Positions 8,222-15,828 of a stretch of DNA of 64,000 nt are shown one piece after another (position 1 is the stretch's first letter; every line of letters starts with the position of its first letter). The translations under genes and the position numbers were made by a program. The stretch covers positions 1 through 64,000 of the forward strand of contig WRPF01000004.1 of NCBI GenBank assembly GCA_009773335.1. The letters run 5' to 3'. This DNA is from Caulobacteraceae bacterium (lineage in GTDB: Bacteria > Pseudomonadota > Alphaproteobacteria > Caulobacterales > Aquidulcibacteraceae). Below the pieces are notes generated by a model. It saw nothing but the letters and a program-made list of their open reading frames with translations, had not been told where the DNA came from and did not search any database.

Positions 8222-9399
8222 ACGCTGCACCGGCATCGGCGAGCGCTGCCCCGCTGTCGCCCGTCAAACACATCTCGCGCGGCATCCGTCAGGCGACGCA
8301 GCTCATCCTCTATGGGATCGCGGCGGGACATTGCCAGCTGGAAGGGTGTCGCACGTGTCTTACGGCGCATCACGTTGATCAGACGCCGGGGAACTATGGC
8401 GAGAAGGCACACATCGTGGCGTTCCGCAAAAAGGGCCCGCGCGGCGAGACAATCGACGCGGTCGAAGACATCAACGGCATCGAGAACCTGATGCTGCTCT
8501 GCGCGCCTTGCCACAAGAAAATCGACGATCACCCAGACGACTATCCGCGCGAGCGCCTGCTCGCAATAAAGCGCGACACCGAAGCGTTCGTGCGCGCAGC
8601 GATGGCGCAGCGCGATGATCTCAGGACCCATGTGATCACGTTCGCCGCGCCGATCCACGGTAAGCCTGTCGGCATCAGCGATCAGCGCGTGCGAGAGGCC
8701 CTTCGGCCGCGCTACGCAGCCTCGCAGGATTTCACGCGCATAGACCTGAACGGCATCACCGTCGGCGACACTGACGCTTTCTACGCGGCCGCGCAGGCGC
8801 AGCTCGTGCGTTCGATTGCCGACCTTCAACGTCATGGCGGCCCACTATTGCAGACGGGACACGCATCGCTTTTTGCGCTCGGGCCGATTCCCCTCCTCAT
8901 CAAGCTCGGCGCGCTCATTACCGACAAGGTCGACGCCGATTTCTTCCAGCGCCACCAGGAAGAGGACTGGGCGTGGAAACCGTCGGGCCCGCCGATCCGC
9001 TTTGAAATTGCCCTGCCGGCCGCGCCGGACGCCGCCGCGCCGGTGATCGCCGTGCTGTCGCTGAGCGGCACCGTCAATCGCGCCGACCTTCCCGCTGATC
9101 TCGCCGCCTCGCCCAACGTCTTTGAAATGAGCCTGGGCGATCGCACGCCAGACCGCACGTTCCTGCGTACGCGCGACGACCTTGCAGCCTTTCGCAGCGC
9201 TTGGATCGGCCTGCAAGCCGAAGTCTCGCGCCTGATCGGCGTCGGCACCGCAATCCATCTCATTCCGGCCGTTCCGGCGCCGGTCGCGGTGCTATGCGGC
9301 CGCGCCCGTCATCCGAAGGCGCAAGGCAAACTCGTCGTCTACGATCTCCGCCGCGATCTCGGCGGATACCAACGAATCCTGGAGGTGTCCCATGACTAA
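8209..9399 (+). CDS. cap5: CBASS effector: HNH endonuclease fused to SAVED domain (Cap5-like)
   Basis: 396 residues. The N-terminal part carries zinc-type cysteines and an HNH core (EKAHIVAF, then ENLMLLCAPCHKKIDDH), a betabeta-alpha-metal nuclease. The rest (about residues 170-396) matches a SAVED sensor domain with its repeated hydrophobic strands (APVIAVLSLSGTVN, GTAIHLIPAVPAPVAV). In CBASS, SAVED binds the cyclic oligonucleotide made by the CD-NTase and switches on HNH cleavage of DNA, killing the infected cell. The gene starts inside the LexA gene and ends 8 bases inside the CD-NTase gene, so four genes are tightly coupled. Confidence 0.85.
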   Translation: MAGLNAAPASASAAPLSPVKHISRGIRQATQLILYGIAAGHCQLEGCRTCLTAHHVDQTPGNYGEKAHIVAFRKKGPRGETIDAVEDINGIENLMLLCAPCHKKIDDHPDDYPRERLLAIKRDTEAFVRAAMAQRDDLRTHVITFAAPIHGKPVGISDQRVREALRPRYAASQDFTRIDLNGITVGDTDAFYAAAQAQLVRSIADLQRHGGPLLQTGHASLFALGPIPLLIKLGALITDKVDADFFQRHQEEDWAWKPSGPPIRFEIALPAAPDAAAPVIAVLSLSGTVNRADLPADLAASPNVFEMSLGDRTPDRTFLRTRDDLAAFRSAWIGLQAEVSRLIGVGTAIHLIPAVPAPVAVLCGRARHPKAQGKLVVYDLRRDLGGYQRILEVSHD

Positions 9400-10282
9400 C
9401 GCTGACCAGCGCGTGCGCGCGATCCTGCAGACAGAGCGTCTGACCGAGCAATCGCCAGAGATGGCGCCCATCCGCACCGAGCGCGAGCGCGTCAAATCTC
9501 TGCTCACGGAGGCCTTTGGGGCGAGCGGCGTTTCGATGCGCGACGGCGGCTCCAAGGCCAAGAACACGATGCTGAAGCGCGATCACGACCTCGACATGCT
9601 CTACTACGCACATGCCGACAACGACCGCGTCGGCGGCACGCTCAAGGACATTTACGACAACGTCCTTGGTGTTCTGGCGTACCACTATGACTTCACACCG
9701 GGCACGACGGCAGTCCGTCTTTTCGCCAAGGGACGCGCGCGCACCGGCCAAGGCCTCCGAATCGACGTCGTCGCCGGCCGCTTCGTAGAGGGCTCCAGCG
9801 GCAACGTTTTCCTGCACCAGGCGGACGGCGAGAAATCCAGGCTAATGACGAACCCAGACGTGCACATCGCTCATGTGCGTGATTTTCACAGCCATGAGGC
9901 CGTCTGCGCATGCAAGCTTTGGCGTGTTGCGAACGGGGTGCGGGTCAAGCAATTCGCGTTCGAACTGCTCTGCATCGACCTTCTGGAGGCGCGGCGCGGG
10001 ATGGGACTGTCGGCCCAGGTCGCCGCCGTGCTGAAAGACATCGGCCGCATGCAATCGGCGCCGGCCATACGTGATCCCGCGAACAGCGGCAACAATGTCT
10101 CGAAACTGCTGACCGGCGCTTCGTGGGCCGATCTCCAGGCCGCAGCCGACCATTCCGTCAGCCTTTTCGCCACGCACGGCTGGGAGGAGATCATTCCCGC
10201 AACCGTCGACGTCGTCGATGCGCCGGCCGTAGCGCGCGCTTCGGTAAGCACCGGCACCGGTACCAAGCCCTGGAGCTGCTAG
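9392..10282 (+). CDS. CD-NTase (cGAS/DncV-like nucleotidyltransferase) of CBASS
   Basis: 296 residues. The nucleotidyltransferase signature GGSKAKNTMLKRDHDLD (about residues 52-68) gives the GS motif and the first two catalytic aspartates (66, 68); the third is in LRIDVV (about 125). The C-terminal half is helical, as expected for the cGAS/DncV fold. On phage infection such enzymes make a cyclic di- or trinucleotide that activates the SAVED effector encoded just before. The clade and product cannot be told by eye. The C-terminus is a long Ala/Thr/Gly-rich tail ending in Lys-Pro-Trp-Ser-Cys, of interest because E2-like partners attach CD-NTases through their last residue. Confidence 0.88.
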   Translation: MTNADQRVRAILQTERLTEQSPEMAPIRTERERVKSLLTEAFGASGVSMRDGGSKAKNTMLKRDHDLDMLYYAHADNDRVGGTLKDIYDNVLGVLAYHYDFTPGTTAVRLFAKGRARTGQGLRIDVVAGRFVEGSSGNVFLHQADGEKSRLMTNPDVHIAHVRDFHSHEAVCACKLWRVANGVRVKQFAFELLCIDLLEARRGMGLSAQVAAVLKDIGRMQSAPAIRDPANSGNNVSKLLTGASWADLQAAADHSVSLFATHGWEEIIPATVDVVDAPAVARASVSTGTGTKPWSC

Positions 10283-10288
10283 GTCCGG

Positions 10289-10993
10289 ATGATTGAGCCG
10301 TGGTGGAAGGCGAATGCGGAAGAGAAAGCCAGTGTCGGCGCAGCTCTGCAGCGCCATGCGCCGCTTATGCGGCTTGTCGAGGAAGACGATAGCCTCGTTG
10401 CGCGCGGGCCTTTCGATCTCATGCACGATGGGCAACTGCTCGCGCGCTTCCTGATCGAGGTTCATTTCGAGCCGGAGACGTCGGCGACGGCGCACGCCAT
10501 CATCGAAACAGGCGGCCGAATCCCGCGCGAACTCGACCGGCACATCAACACCAACGGCACGTGCTGCATCGGCGTCTACGGTGAATGGGAGCTCACCAGT
10601 GCCGACACAAGATTCAGTACGTTCCTGACTGGCCCCGTGCGCGATTTCTTCCTCAGCCAGCTACATTTCGAAGCGCACGGCGTCTGGCCTTTCGACCAGC
10701 GCGCGCATGGCCTGCCCGGCATGATCGAGAGCTATGCCGAACTGCTGGGCGTAGGCAATGACGAGGACATCGTCGCAGACACGCTCGCCTATCTCCGTCT
10801 GGTGGAAACAAAAGGCCATTGGCATTGCCCGTGCGGTTCGGGCGCCCCGCTCCGGAGATGTTGCCGCGCACGGCTCGCGGCGCTGAAGGAAAAGTGGAGT
10901 CTTGCTGGCGTGGAGAAGCTGTGGGGCCACTATCTCAAGCTCAAGCAAGCACTCAAATCGGACGGAAAAGAGCACCAATTCTCCAAAACGTGA
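10289..10993 (+). CDS. E2-like CBASS accessory protein (short Cap2) with SEC-C zinc motif
   Basis: 234 residues, starting 6 bases after the CD-NTase stop. The central part looks like a ubiquitin-E2/Bil-type fold: a strand-rich region, then HINTNGTCCIGVYGEW, where Cys92 or Cys93 is the likely catalytic cysteine. The C-terminal CPCGSGAPLRRCC is a SEC-C zinc-binding motif. There is no E1 domain, no E1 gene and no JAB protease gene nearby, so this would be a type II-short CBASS. Known E2 partners prime CD-NTases by covalent attachment of their C-terminus. The E2 assignment rests on position plus a weak motif; the SEC-C motif is clear. Confidence 0.65.
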   Translation: MIEPWWKANAEEKASVGAALQRHAPLMRLVEEDDSLVARGPFDLMHDGQLLARFLIEVHFEPETSATAHAIIETGGRIPRELDRHINTNGTCCIGVYGEWELTSADTRFSTFLTGPVRDFFLSQLHFEAHGVWPFDQRAHGLPGMIESYAELLGVGNDEDIVADTLAYLRLVETKGHWHCPCGSGAPLRRCCRARLAALKEKWSLAGVEKLWGHYLKLKQALKSDGKEHQFSKT

Positions 10994-11071
10994 GGAGACA
11001 CCCGGTCGCCATGCCGAAGAAAATGGCGGGGTCAGTTCCGACCTGCGAAGGCGCGGCCGGCGGCACGGACA

Positions 11072-11389
11072 TCAGAACAAGTCGCGCTGACGTTCGTCCG
11101 GGCGGCGCGTGCGCTTGATGCGTTTGGGCTGCGGGCGCGCCTTCGCCATGGCGGCGATGCGTTTTGACCGTTCGCGCTCCTGTTCGAACTTGCCGCGTCC
11201 CGCAAACTGCATCAGCGCATCCTCCAACTTGCCGAGATCGGCCTTCCTCCAGAACACCATGTTGCGGACAATGACCGGCGCGGGAAAACCCGGAAGGTTG
11301 CTCCGGCGCGCGCGCCAGAGCGTGGCGAGGCTCACGCACAAATCGCCCGCCACCACCTTCTGCGGCACAAGATCAGGCGAGACCTTCAT
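11072..11389 (-). CDS. Small HTH (AlpA/MerR-like) protein at the end of the trb operon
   Basis: 105 residues. An excisionase-like winged HTH (DLCVSLATLWRARRSNLPGF, then VFWRKADLGKLEDALMQF) is followed by a highly basic tail (RPQPKRIKRTRRPDERQRDLF). It overlaps the trbI gene by 4 bases, so it is co-transcribed with the mating-pore genes, in the position where Tn4371-type ICEs carry a small gene of unknown role. It may act as a transcription factor of the transfer region or help excision. It is convergent with the CBASS operon across 78 bases. Confidence 0.6.
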   Translation of the reverse strand: MKVSPDLVPQKVVAGDLCVSLATLWRARRSNLPGFPAPVIVRNMVFWRKADLGKLEDALMQFAGRGKFEQERERSKRIAAMAKARPQPKRIKRTRRPDERQRDLF

Positions 11390-12486
11390 CGTCTCCGGTC
11401 TTCCCGGTAAGGCCGCAACTGAATGTCGCGCGTCACCAGCAGGCGCACTGACCCCCCAGCACGGATGCGGATGGTGGGTCTCACACTGAGTTCGCGATCG
11501 ACGATGCGGCCGCCCGTGCGCGCGGCCTCGGACGCGGCCGCATCGCCAACGCTTTGCGCGAGCGAGTCTTCGTCATCGTCCTCTGCGTTATCGGCGATCA
11601 CGCTGATGATGGCGGAAAGCCCAATGGCGCCGGCGAGACGATCCAGGTGATTGTCGACGCGGTCGCGCAGACCTGCGGCGCCAGTCGGATCGCTCCCCTC
11701 CATGCCGCGCAAGGAAATGCTCCAGCCATTGGGAAAGATGAGCCGGTTCCAGATGAGCACGAGCCGGCGTTCGCCATAGGATGTATCCGCGTCATAGGTC
11801 CCGATCAGCCGCGATCCCTGCGGGATCAGCAGATGCGCACCGGAGACACTGTCATAGACATTGGCCGTCACCTGCGCGATGGCGCGGCCCGATTGCTCAG
11901 AATTGAGTTCGGTGATGAGCGCGGCCGGCACCACTGCGCCCGCCATCAGCTCATAGCGGGAGCGCGGCGGCACGAGCCGCGCATCGAGACGCGCTTCACC
12001 TTCATCGGCAGCCACAGACGCCGTGGTGCGCGTGCGCCCGTCAAAGATGATCGGCGAAGCGCGCGCCAAAGCTTGCGGGTCGGGCGGCGCGGCGCGCACA
12101 CTTGTATCGCCGCCGCCGCGGGGCGGACCAGACCACGCCGCGTCCGCGGGCGGCTCAAGCGTTGCGCTTTGCGGCGGACCGTTCTCGCCCCAGAGCATGT
12201 CCCGCGGCGCATCGAGTTCGGCACGCGGCAGATCGCCCGCTTCATATTGACCGGATGCGTTGCGGATCGATTCCGGCGGCCCGCTCGCCGCCGCTTGCGC
12301 GTCGGCCTGGCGCACCTCGCGCTCGGGGCGTGCGCTCAGACCGATGAAGAGCGCCAGCGTGACGATGGAGGCGGCGATAATAGCGCCGGCCATCAACACT
12401 TTGCGCGACAGCCGACGCGGACTTGGCGGACGCGCGCGGATCGACAGATCGGGCGCCGGCGGTGGCGTCTCATAGGCGACGGTCAC
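11386..12486 (-). CDS. trbI: TrbI/VirB10-like type IV secretion protein
   Basis: 366 residues. A short cytoplasmic tail, one membrane helix (VLMAGAIIAASIVTLALFIG), a long Pro/Ala-rich periplasmic linker and the conserved VirB10 C-terminal barrel (GSRLIGTYDADTSYGERRL, FPNGWSISL, DRVDNHLDRLAGAIG) give the usual order. It spans the envelope and links inner-membrane ATPases with the outer-membrane core of the conjugation pore. It overlaps trbG by 4 bases. Confidence 0.9.
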   Translation of the reverse strand: MTVAYETPPPAPDLSIRARPPSPRRLSRKVLMAGAIIAASIVTLALFIGLSARPEREVRQADAQAAASGPPESIRNASGQYEAGDLPRAELDAPRDMLWGENGPPQSATLEPPADAAWSGPPRGGGDTSVRAAPPDPQALARASPIIFDGRTRTTASVAADEGEARLDARLVPPRSRYELMAGAVVPAALITELNSEQSGRAIAQVTANVYDSVSGAHLLIPQGSRLIGTYDADTSYGERRLVLIWNRLIFPNGWSISLRGMEGSDPTGAAGLRDRVDNHLDRLAGAIGLSAIISVIADNAEDDDEDSLAQSVGDAAASEAARTGGRIVDRELSVRPTIRIRAGGSVRLLVTRDIQLRPYREDRRR

Positions 12487-13367
12487 GGACGACCTCCGAG
12501 GCGCGCCCGCCGGCGCTGCGTCGGCGCGCCTTCGCGTTCGATGCGCACGATCGCGGGCGCGCGCGTGCCGAGACGCAGTTCAGCCACATCGAAGATGCGA
12601 TCGACCATGTAACGCTGGCCCTGCACGCGATAATTCACGAGCTCAGCGCCTTCGCCGGTGATGACGAAGAGCGGCGGCAGATCGCTCGATGCGACCGCTT
12701 CCGGCATTTCAATCCAGGTACGTCGGCCGTCATCGAACACCCGCGTCGGCATCCAGTTCGGCCTGCCGCCCCGCACGGTGCGGACGCGATAACCGAAATG
12801 GAGCTGATCGACGCTCGCCATCCGCGCTTCTTCCTCAGCGGGATAACACCAGGCGATTTGTGCAGAATAAGCAGAGCCTGCCTGCGCGATCGCTTCGATC
12901 GTGTAGGTGCGCCGGTCGGTGACGAGAACGATATTGGTGCGGAGCCCCGTCGTCTGCGGCTTCACCAGCACAATGGTGCGCCCATCGATCTCGGCTTCCG
13001 CGCTGGTCTCCTGCACCATCCAGCGCGATGTATCGCCGGCGGCGACATCGCCCAATGTTTCGCCGGGTTCGAGCAGGATGGCGGAGATAAAACTGGGACT
13101 GGTGTAGAGCTCGTAAATGGCGCCTGGCGCATAGGTGTAGATCTGACGCGCCTGCGTGAAGCTCGTTGTTTCGGGCCGCTGGCGCGCTGCTTCATTAGCG
13201 AGCGCGAGCAATTCGGCTGGCGTGGGTTCGCGCCGGCCGCGGCGGGGCGCCTCCAATACGGCGGCGCTCAAGGCGGGACATTGATCGGCGCTCACCTCCT
13301 GCGCCATGACCGTTGGCGGCGACAGCAGCAGCGCCAGCGACAGACTCGCGAACAGGAAACGCATCAT
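12483..13367 (-). CDS. trbG: TrbG/VirB9-like type IV secretion protein
   Basis: 294 residues. A cleavable signal peptide (MMRFLFASLSLALLL, then SPPTVMAQE) precedes two beta domains with IYELYTSPSFISAILLEPGE and IVLVTDRRTYTIEA, typical of VirB9/CagX. It is periplasmic and part of the outer-membrane core complex with TrbI. Adjacent genes overlap by 4 bases on both sides, indicating one transcript. Confidence 0.9.
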   Translation of the reverse strand: MMRFLFASLSLALLLSPPTVMAQEVSADQCPALSAAVLEAPRRGRREPTPAELLALANEAARQRPETTSFTQARQIYTYAPGAIYELYTSPSFISAILLEPGETLGDVAAGDTSRWMVQETSAEAEIDGRTIVLVKPQTTGLRTNIVLVTDRRTYTIEAIAQAGSAYSAQIAWCYPAEEEARMASVDQLHFGYRVRTVRGGRPNWMPTRVFDDGRRTWIEMPEAVASSDLPPLFVITGEGAELVNYRVQGQRYMVDRIFDVAELRLGTRAPAIVRIEREGAPTQRRRARLGGRP

Positions 13368-14047
13368 CGCACCCGGCTCCAGCTGAATTCAGAAATGAGA
13401 AGTCCGAGCGGATTGGAGGCGATCTCATCGGCCGTGCGCGGGCGGCGCGTCGTGACGGTGAAGACGCCGCTATAGGCCTCGCCGTCGGGCGAGCCTGTCG
13501 CATTGGTCTCGCGTTCGATCCAGGACACTTCCCAGGAACGATCCGAGCGCTGGATGATGGAGCGGATATGCACGGTGCGCCCGACGCGCCCGAGACTGAG
13601 GAAGGGATCGTCCGCGCGCGCGATCTCGGTCAATTGCGCCGCCGCCTGCGGCGTCAGGAATTTGTATGCTTCCAGCCAATTCTCGCGCAGCACCACGCCA
13701 TCGGTCGGCAATGCACGTACGAGACGCACGAAACGGCCAAGATGATACGCGGTCTGCGCTTCGTTCGCGCGCCACTCGCCGCTTGCAGCGCGCACATTGA
13801 GGACCTGACCTTCGGGCGAGACTTCGACGACATGCACGAAGGTGCGGCTCTGCAGCGCGACGATCGTGAGCGCGAGCGCAAGGCCTGCGGAGAGGAGAAG
13901 TCCCGCCATCGCCATCAGACGCCAGGCGCGCGCGGAAATGACCGCCGCACCCATGCGCCGGTCCCATTCCTGGCGCGCGCGCTTATAGGGCGTGTCGGGC
14001 TCGTCGCCGGCATAGGATTGCGCCGGCGTCGTGAACGGCGTCCTCAT
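13364..14047 (-). CDS. trbF: TrbF/VirB8-like type IV secretion protein
   Basis: 227 residues. A short cytoplasmic N-terminus and one membrane helix (LMAMAGLLLSAGLALALTIV) precede a periplasmic NTF2-like domain (FVRLVRALPTDGVVLRENW, SWEVSWIERE). VirB8-type proteins nucleate assembly of the pore at the inner membrane. The gene overlaps trbL and trbG by 4 bases each. Confidence 0.88.
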   Translation of the reverse strand: MRTPFTTPAQSYAGDEPDTPYKRARQEWDRRMGAAVISARAWRLMAMAGLLLSAGLALALTIVALQSRTFVHVVEVSPEGQVLNVRAASGEWRANEAQTAYHLGRFVRLVRALPTDGVVLRENWLEAYKFLTPQAAAQLTEIARADDPFLSLGRVGRTVHIRSIIQRSDRSWEVSWIERETNATGSPDGEAYSGVFTVTTRRPRTADEIASNPLGLLISEFSWSRVR

Positions 14048-15084
14048 GTACTACTTCCTCCAGATGGCGGCGTTGCAGGCGGCGGCGGCGGCGGCGGCTT
14101 CATGCCGGCATAGTCGATGGCGGGCCTTGCAGCGCCTTGAGGCCCGCCGCCGCTTGAGAAGCGGCGACCCGCCGATTTCGCCGCGCCGCCAATCATTCTT
14201 GCGCCGCCAACGGCGAGTTTCGTGGCGTTGGAAACGAAGGCTGTCGCACCGGCGACGCCAAGCACGGTGGTGACCGCGGCGGCGCCGGCGACAGCCGGTC
14301 CCGCCAGATGCGGCTGTCCCTGGACGACCTCGCTCGCGAGAATGGGCGCGAACCAGGCGAGCGCCAGAACGGTGGCGCCGAACAGAAGCACATTGAGCAC
14401 GCCGCCGGCGTCGAGCGTGAACGTCGCGGGCAATGTGTTGACGAAGGTGATGGAGACGGAAGCGACGAAGGCCAAAACGAAGAGACGCATGGCCGAGCCC
14501 ACTACCCAGCCGAGCGGGCGCTCCGCCACCCAGGCGGTGCCGTTGAACACGCCCCAGGGCAACGCCACGAACGCGACAAGACTTCCGAGCTTGAATGCAA
14601 TCAGCACCACGAAGAGCTGCAGCGCCAACACGAAGAAGCCGAGCATGACGAAGAACGCCGCGAGGAAGATCGTCATCATCGCAAAGAAATCGGTGAGGAT
14701 GTTCATGCCTTCGGCGAGCGCGGCGGTGCGACCGAAAAGCTCAACGCCGATCTGCCCGACGCGGCCGGGATTGTGCAGCTCCGCCATGGTGAGCCCGCCC
14801 CCACCGGCGCGCAGGCCAAGCATGGCGCCCGATTGATTGATCGCGGTGGCGAGGAAATTCCAATTGTTGATAAGGAAGGCGAAGAATGAGACGAACAGCA
14901 CCTTGCGGAAGAAGGGCGCGAGCGGCGCCTCCTGCGCCAACGCCCATTGCGCGCCCGCCAGTACGATCGAAATGACGATCAGCGCGTTCAAGACATAGGT
15001 CACATCGCCCTGGATCAGACCGAAGCCGGAATTGGCGACGGCTAGAAACTGATCGAGGAAGGAATTGACCGATGACGGATCCAT
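14044..15084 (-). CDS. trbL: TrbL/VirB6-like polytopic membrane protein
   Basis: 346 residues with several membrane helices (for example VLNALIVISIVLAGAQWALA and FFAMMTIFLAAFFVMLGFFV). The C-terminus is a low-complexity Gly/Pro-rich tail with a run of seven prolines, encoded by a GGC-rich run at about 14080-14100. It forms the inner-membrane channel of the mating pore. It lies 15 bases after trbJ. Confidence 0.88.
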   Translation of the reverse strand: MDPSSVNSFLDQFLAVANSGFGLIQGDVTYVLNALIVISIVLAGAQWALAQEAPLAPFFRKVLFVSFFAFLINNWNFLATAINQSGAMLGLRAGGGGLTMAELHNPGRVGQIGVELFGRTAALAEGMNILTDFFAMMTIFLAAFFVMLGFFVLALQLFVVLIAFKLGSLVAFVALPWGVFNGTAWVAERPLGWVVGSAMRLFVLAFVASVSITFVNTLPATFTLDAGGVLNVLLFGATVLALAWFAPILASEVVQGQPHLAGPAVAGAAAVTTVLGVAGATAFVSNATKLAVGGARMIGGAAKSAGRRFSSGGGPQGAARPAIDYAGMKPPPPPPPATPPSGGSST

Positions 15085-15099
15085 TGCGCGGCGCCTCGC

Positions 15100-15819
15100 T
15101 CAGAACGCTGTGCGCGCGGGCGTTAGTGTCCCCGACGTCTCTGTCGGGAAAGCGCGCCGTTGAATCTCGCGTGCGCGCTCCTCGCGCGCGATCCTCTCCA
15201 GGCGCTCGGTTTCGAGCGCGCGGCCCTGCGCAATCAGCAGCGTGTGAATCTCCGCAAGCTGCGACGCCTGGATGCCCAAGAGCTGATTGCCAGCCTGGAT
15301 AGCGCCGGTCTGCCCTTCCGAACTGCCGGAAGATTGCAGCGCGCGATCGATGGCGCCTTGCGTGCGTGCGATCGAAGCCGCGGCGCGCGCTTCGGCCGCC
15401 ATCGCACGTTCAAGGCTGCGGCGGCTTTCCGCCATCCATTGGTCCGACTGACCTAGAACCTCATCGAGGTCGTAATTCTCCCAGGTCTCCGGATAGAGGG
15501 TGCGCAAATCCTCGCCAAGCTGGCGGGCCTCGAACGCGACGCCCTGCACGCTTTGAAAGAGCGCGCGGGCTTCTCCGATCGATTGCGAGAGCTCCGGCGA
15601 GAGTTGCAACGGATTCTGGCGCAGCATCGCGGTCGCTTGCTCAATCTGCTGCACCTGGTTGCGCAATTGCTGCACCATGTGCGTCACCTGCGTGATCGAC
15701 TGTGCAAGATTGGCAGGATCAATAACCGGGATTTGCGCCGATGCCGGCGGCGTCGGCTGCACGCCAAGCATCAGGCAAATCGCCAAGGCGGCCAGTCCAG
15801 TTCTCGTTCTCCGTTTCAT
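15100..15819 (-). CDS. trbJ: TrbJ/VirB5-like periplasmic pilus-associated protein
   Basis: 239 residues. A signal peptide (TGLAALAICLMLGVQP, cleaved near SAQ) precedes a long helical, Gln-rich region (ITQVTHMVQQLRNQVQQIEQ) and a second coiled-coil stretch near the end. VirB5-type proteins sit at the pilus tip and aid contact with recipient cells. The gene lies between trbE and trbL as in Tn4371-type ICEs. Confidence 0.85.
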   Translation of the reverse strand: MKRRTRTGLAALAICLMLGVQPTPPASAQIPVIDPANLAQSITQVTHMVQQLRNQVQQIEQATAMLRQNPLQLSPELSQSIGEARALFQSVQGVAFEARQLGEDLRTLYPETWENYDLDEVLGQSDQWMAESRRSLERAMAAEARAAASIARTQGAIDRALQSSGSSEGQTGAIQAGNQLLGIQASQLAEIHTLLIAQGRALETERLERIAREERAREIQRRAFPTETSGTLTPARTAF

Positions 15820-15828
15820 ACGCGCCTC

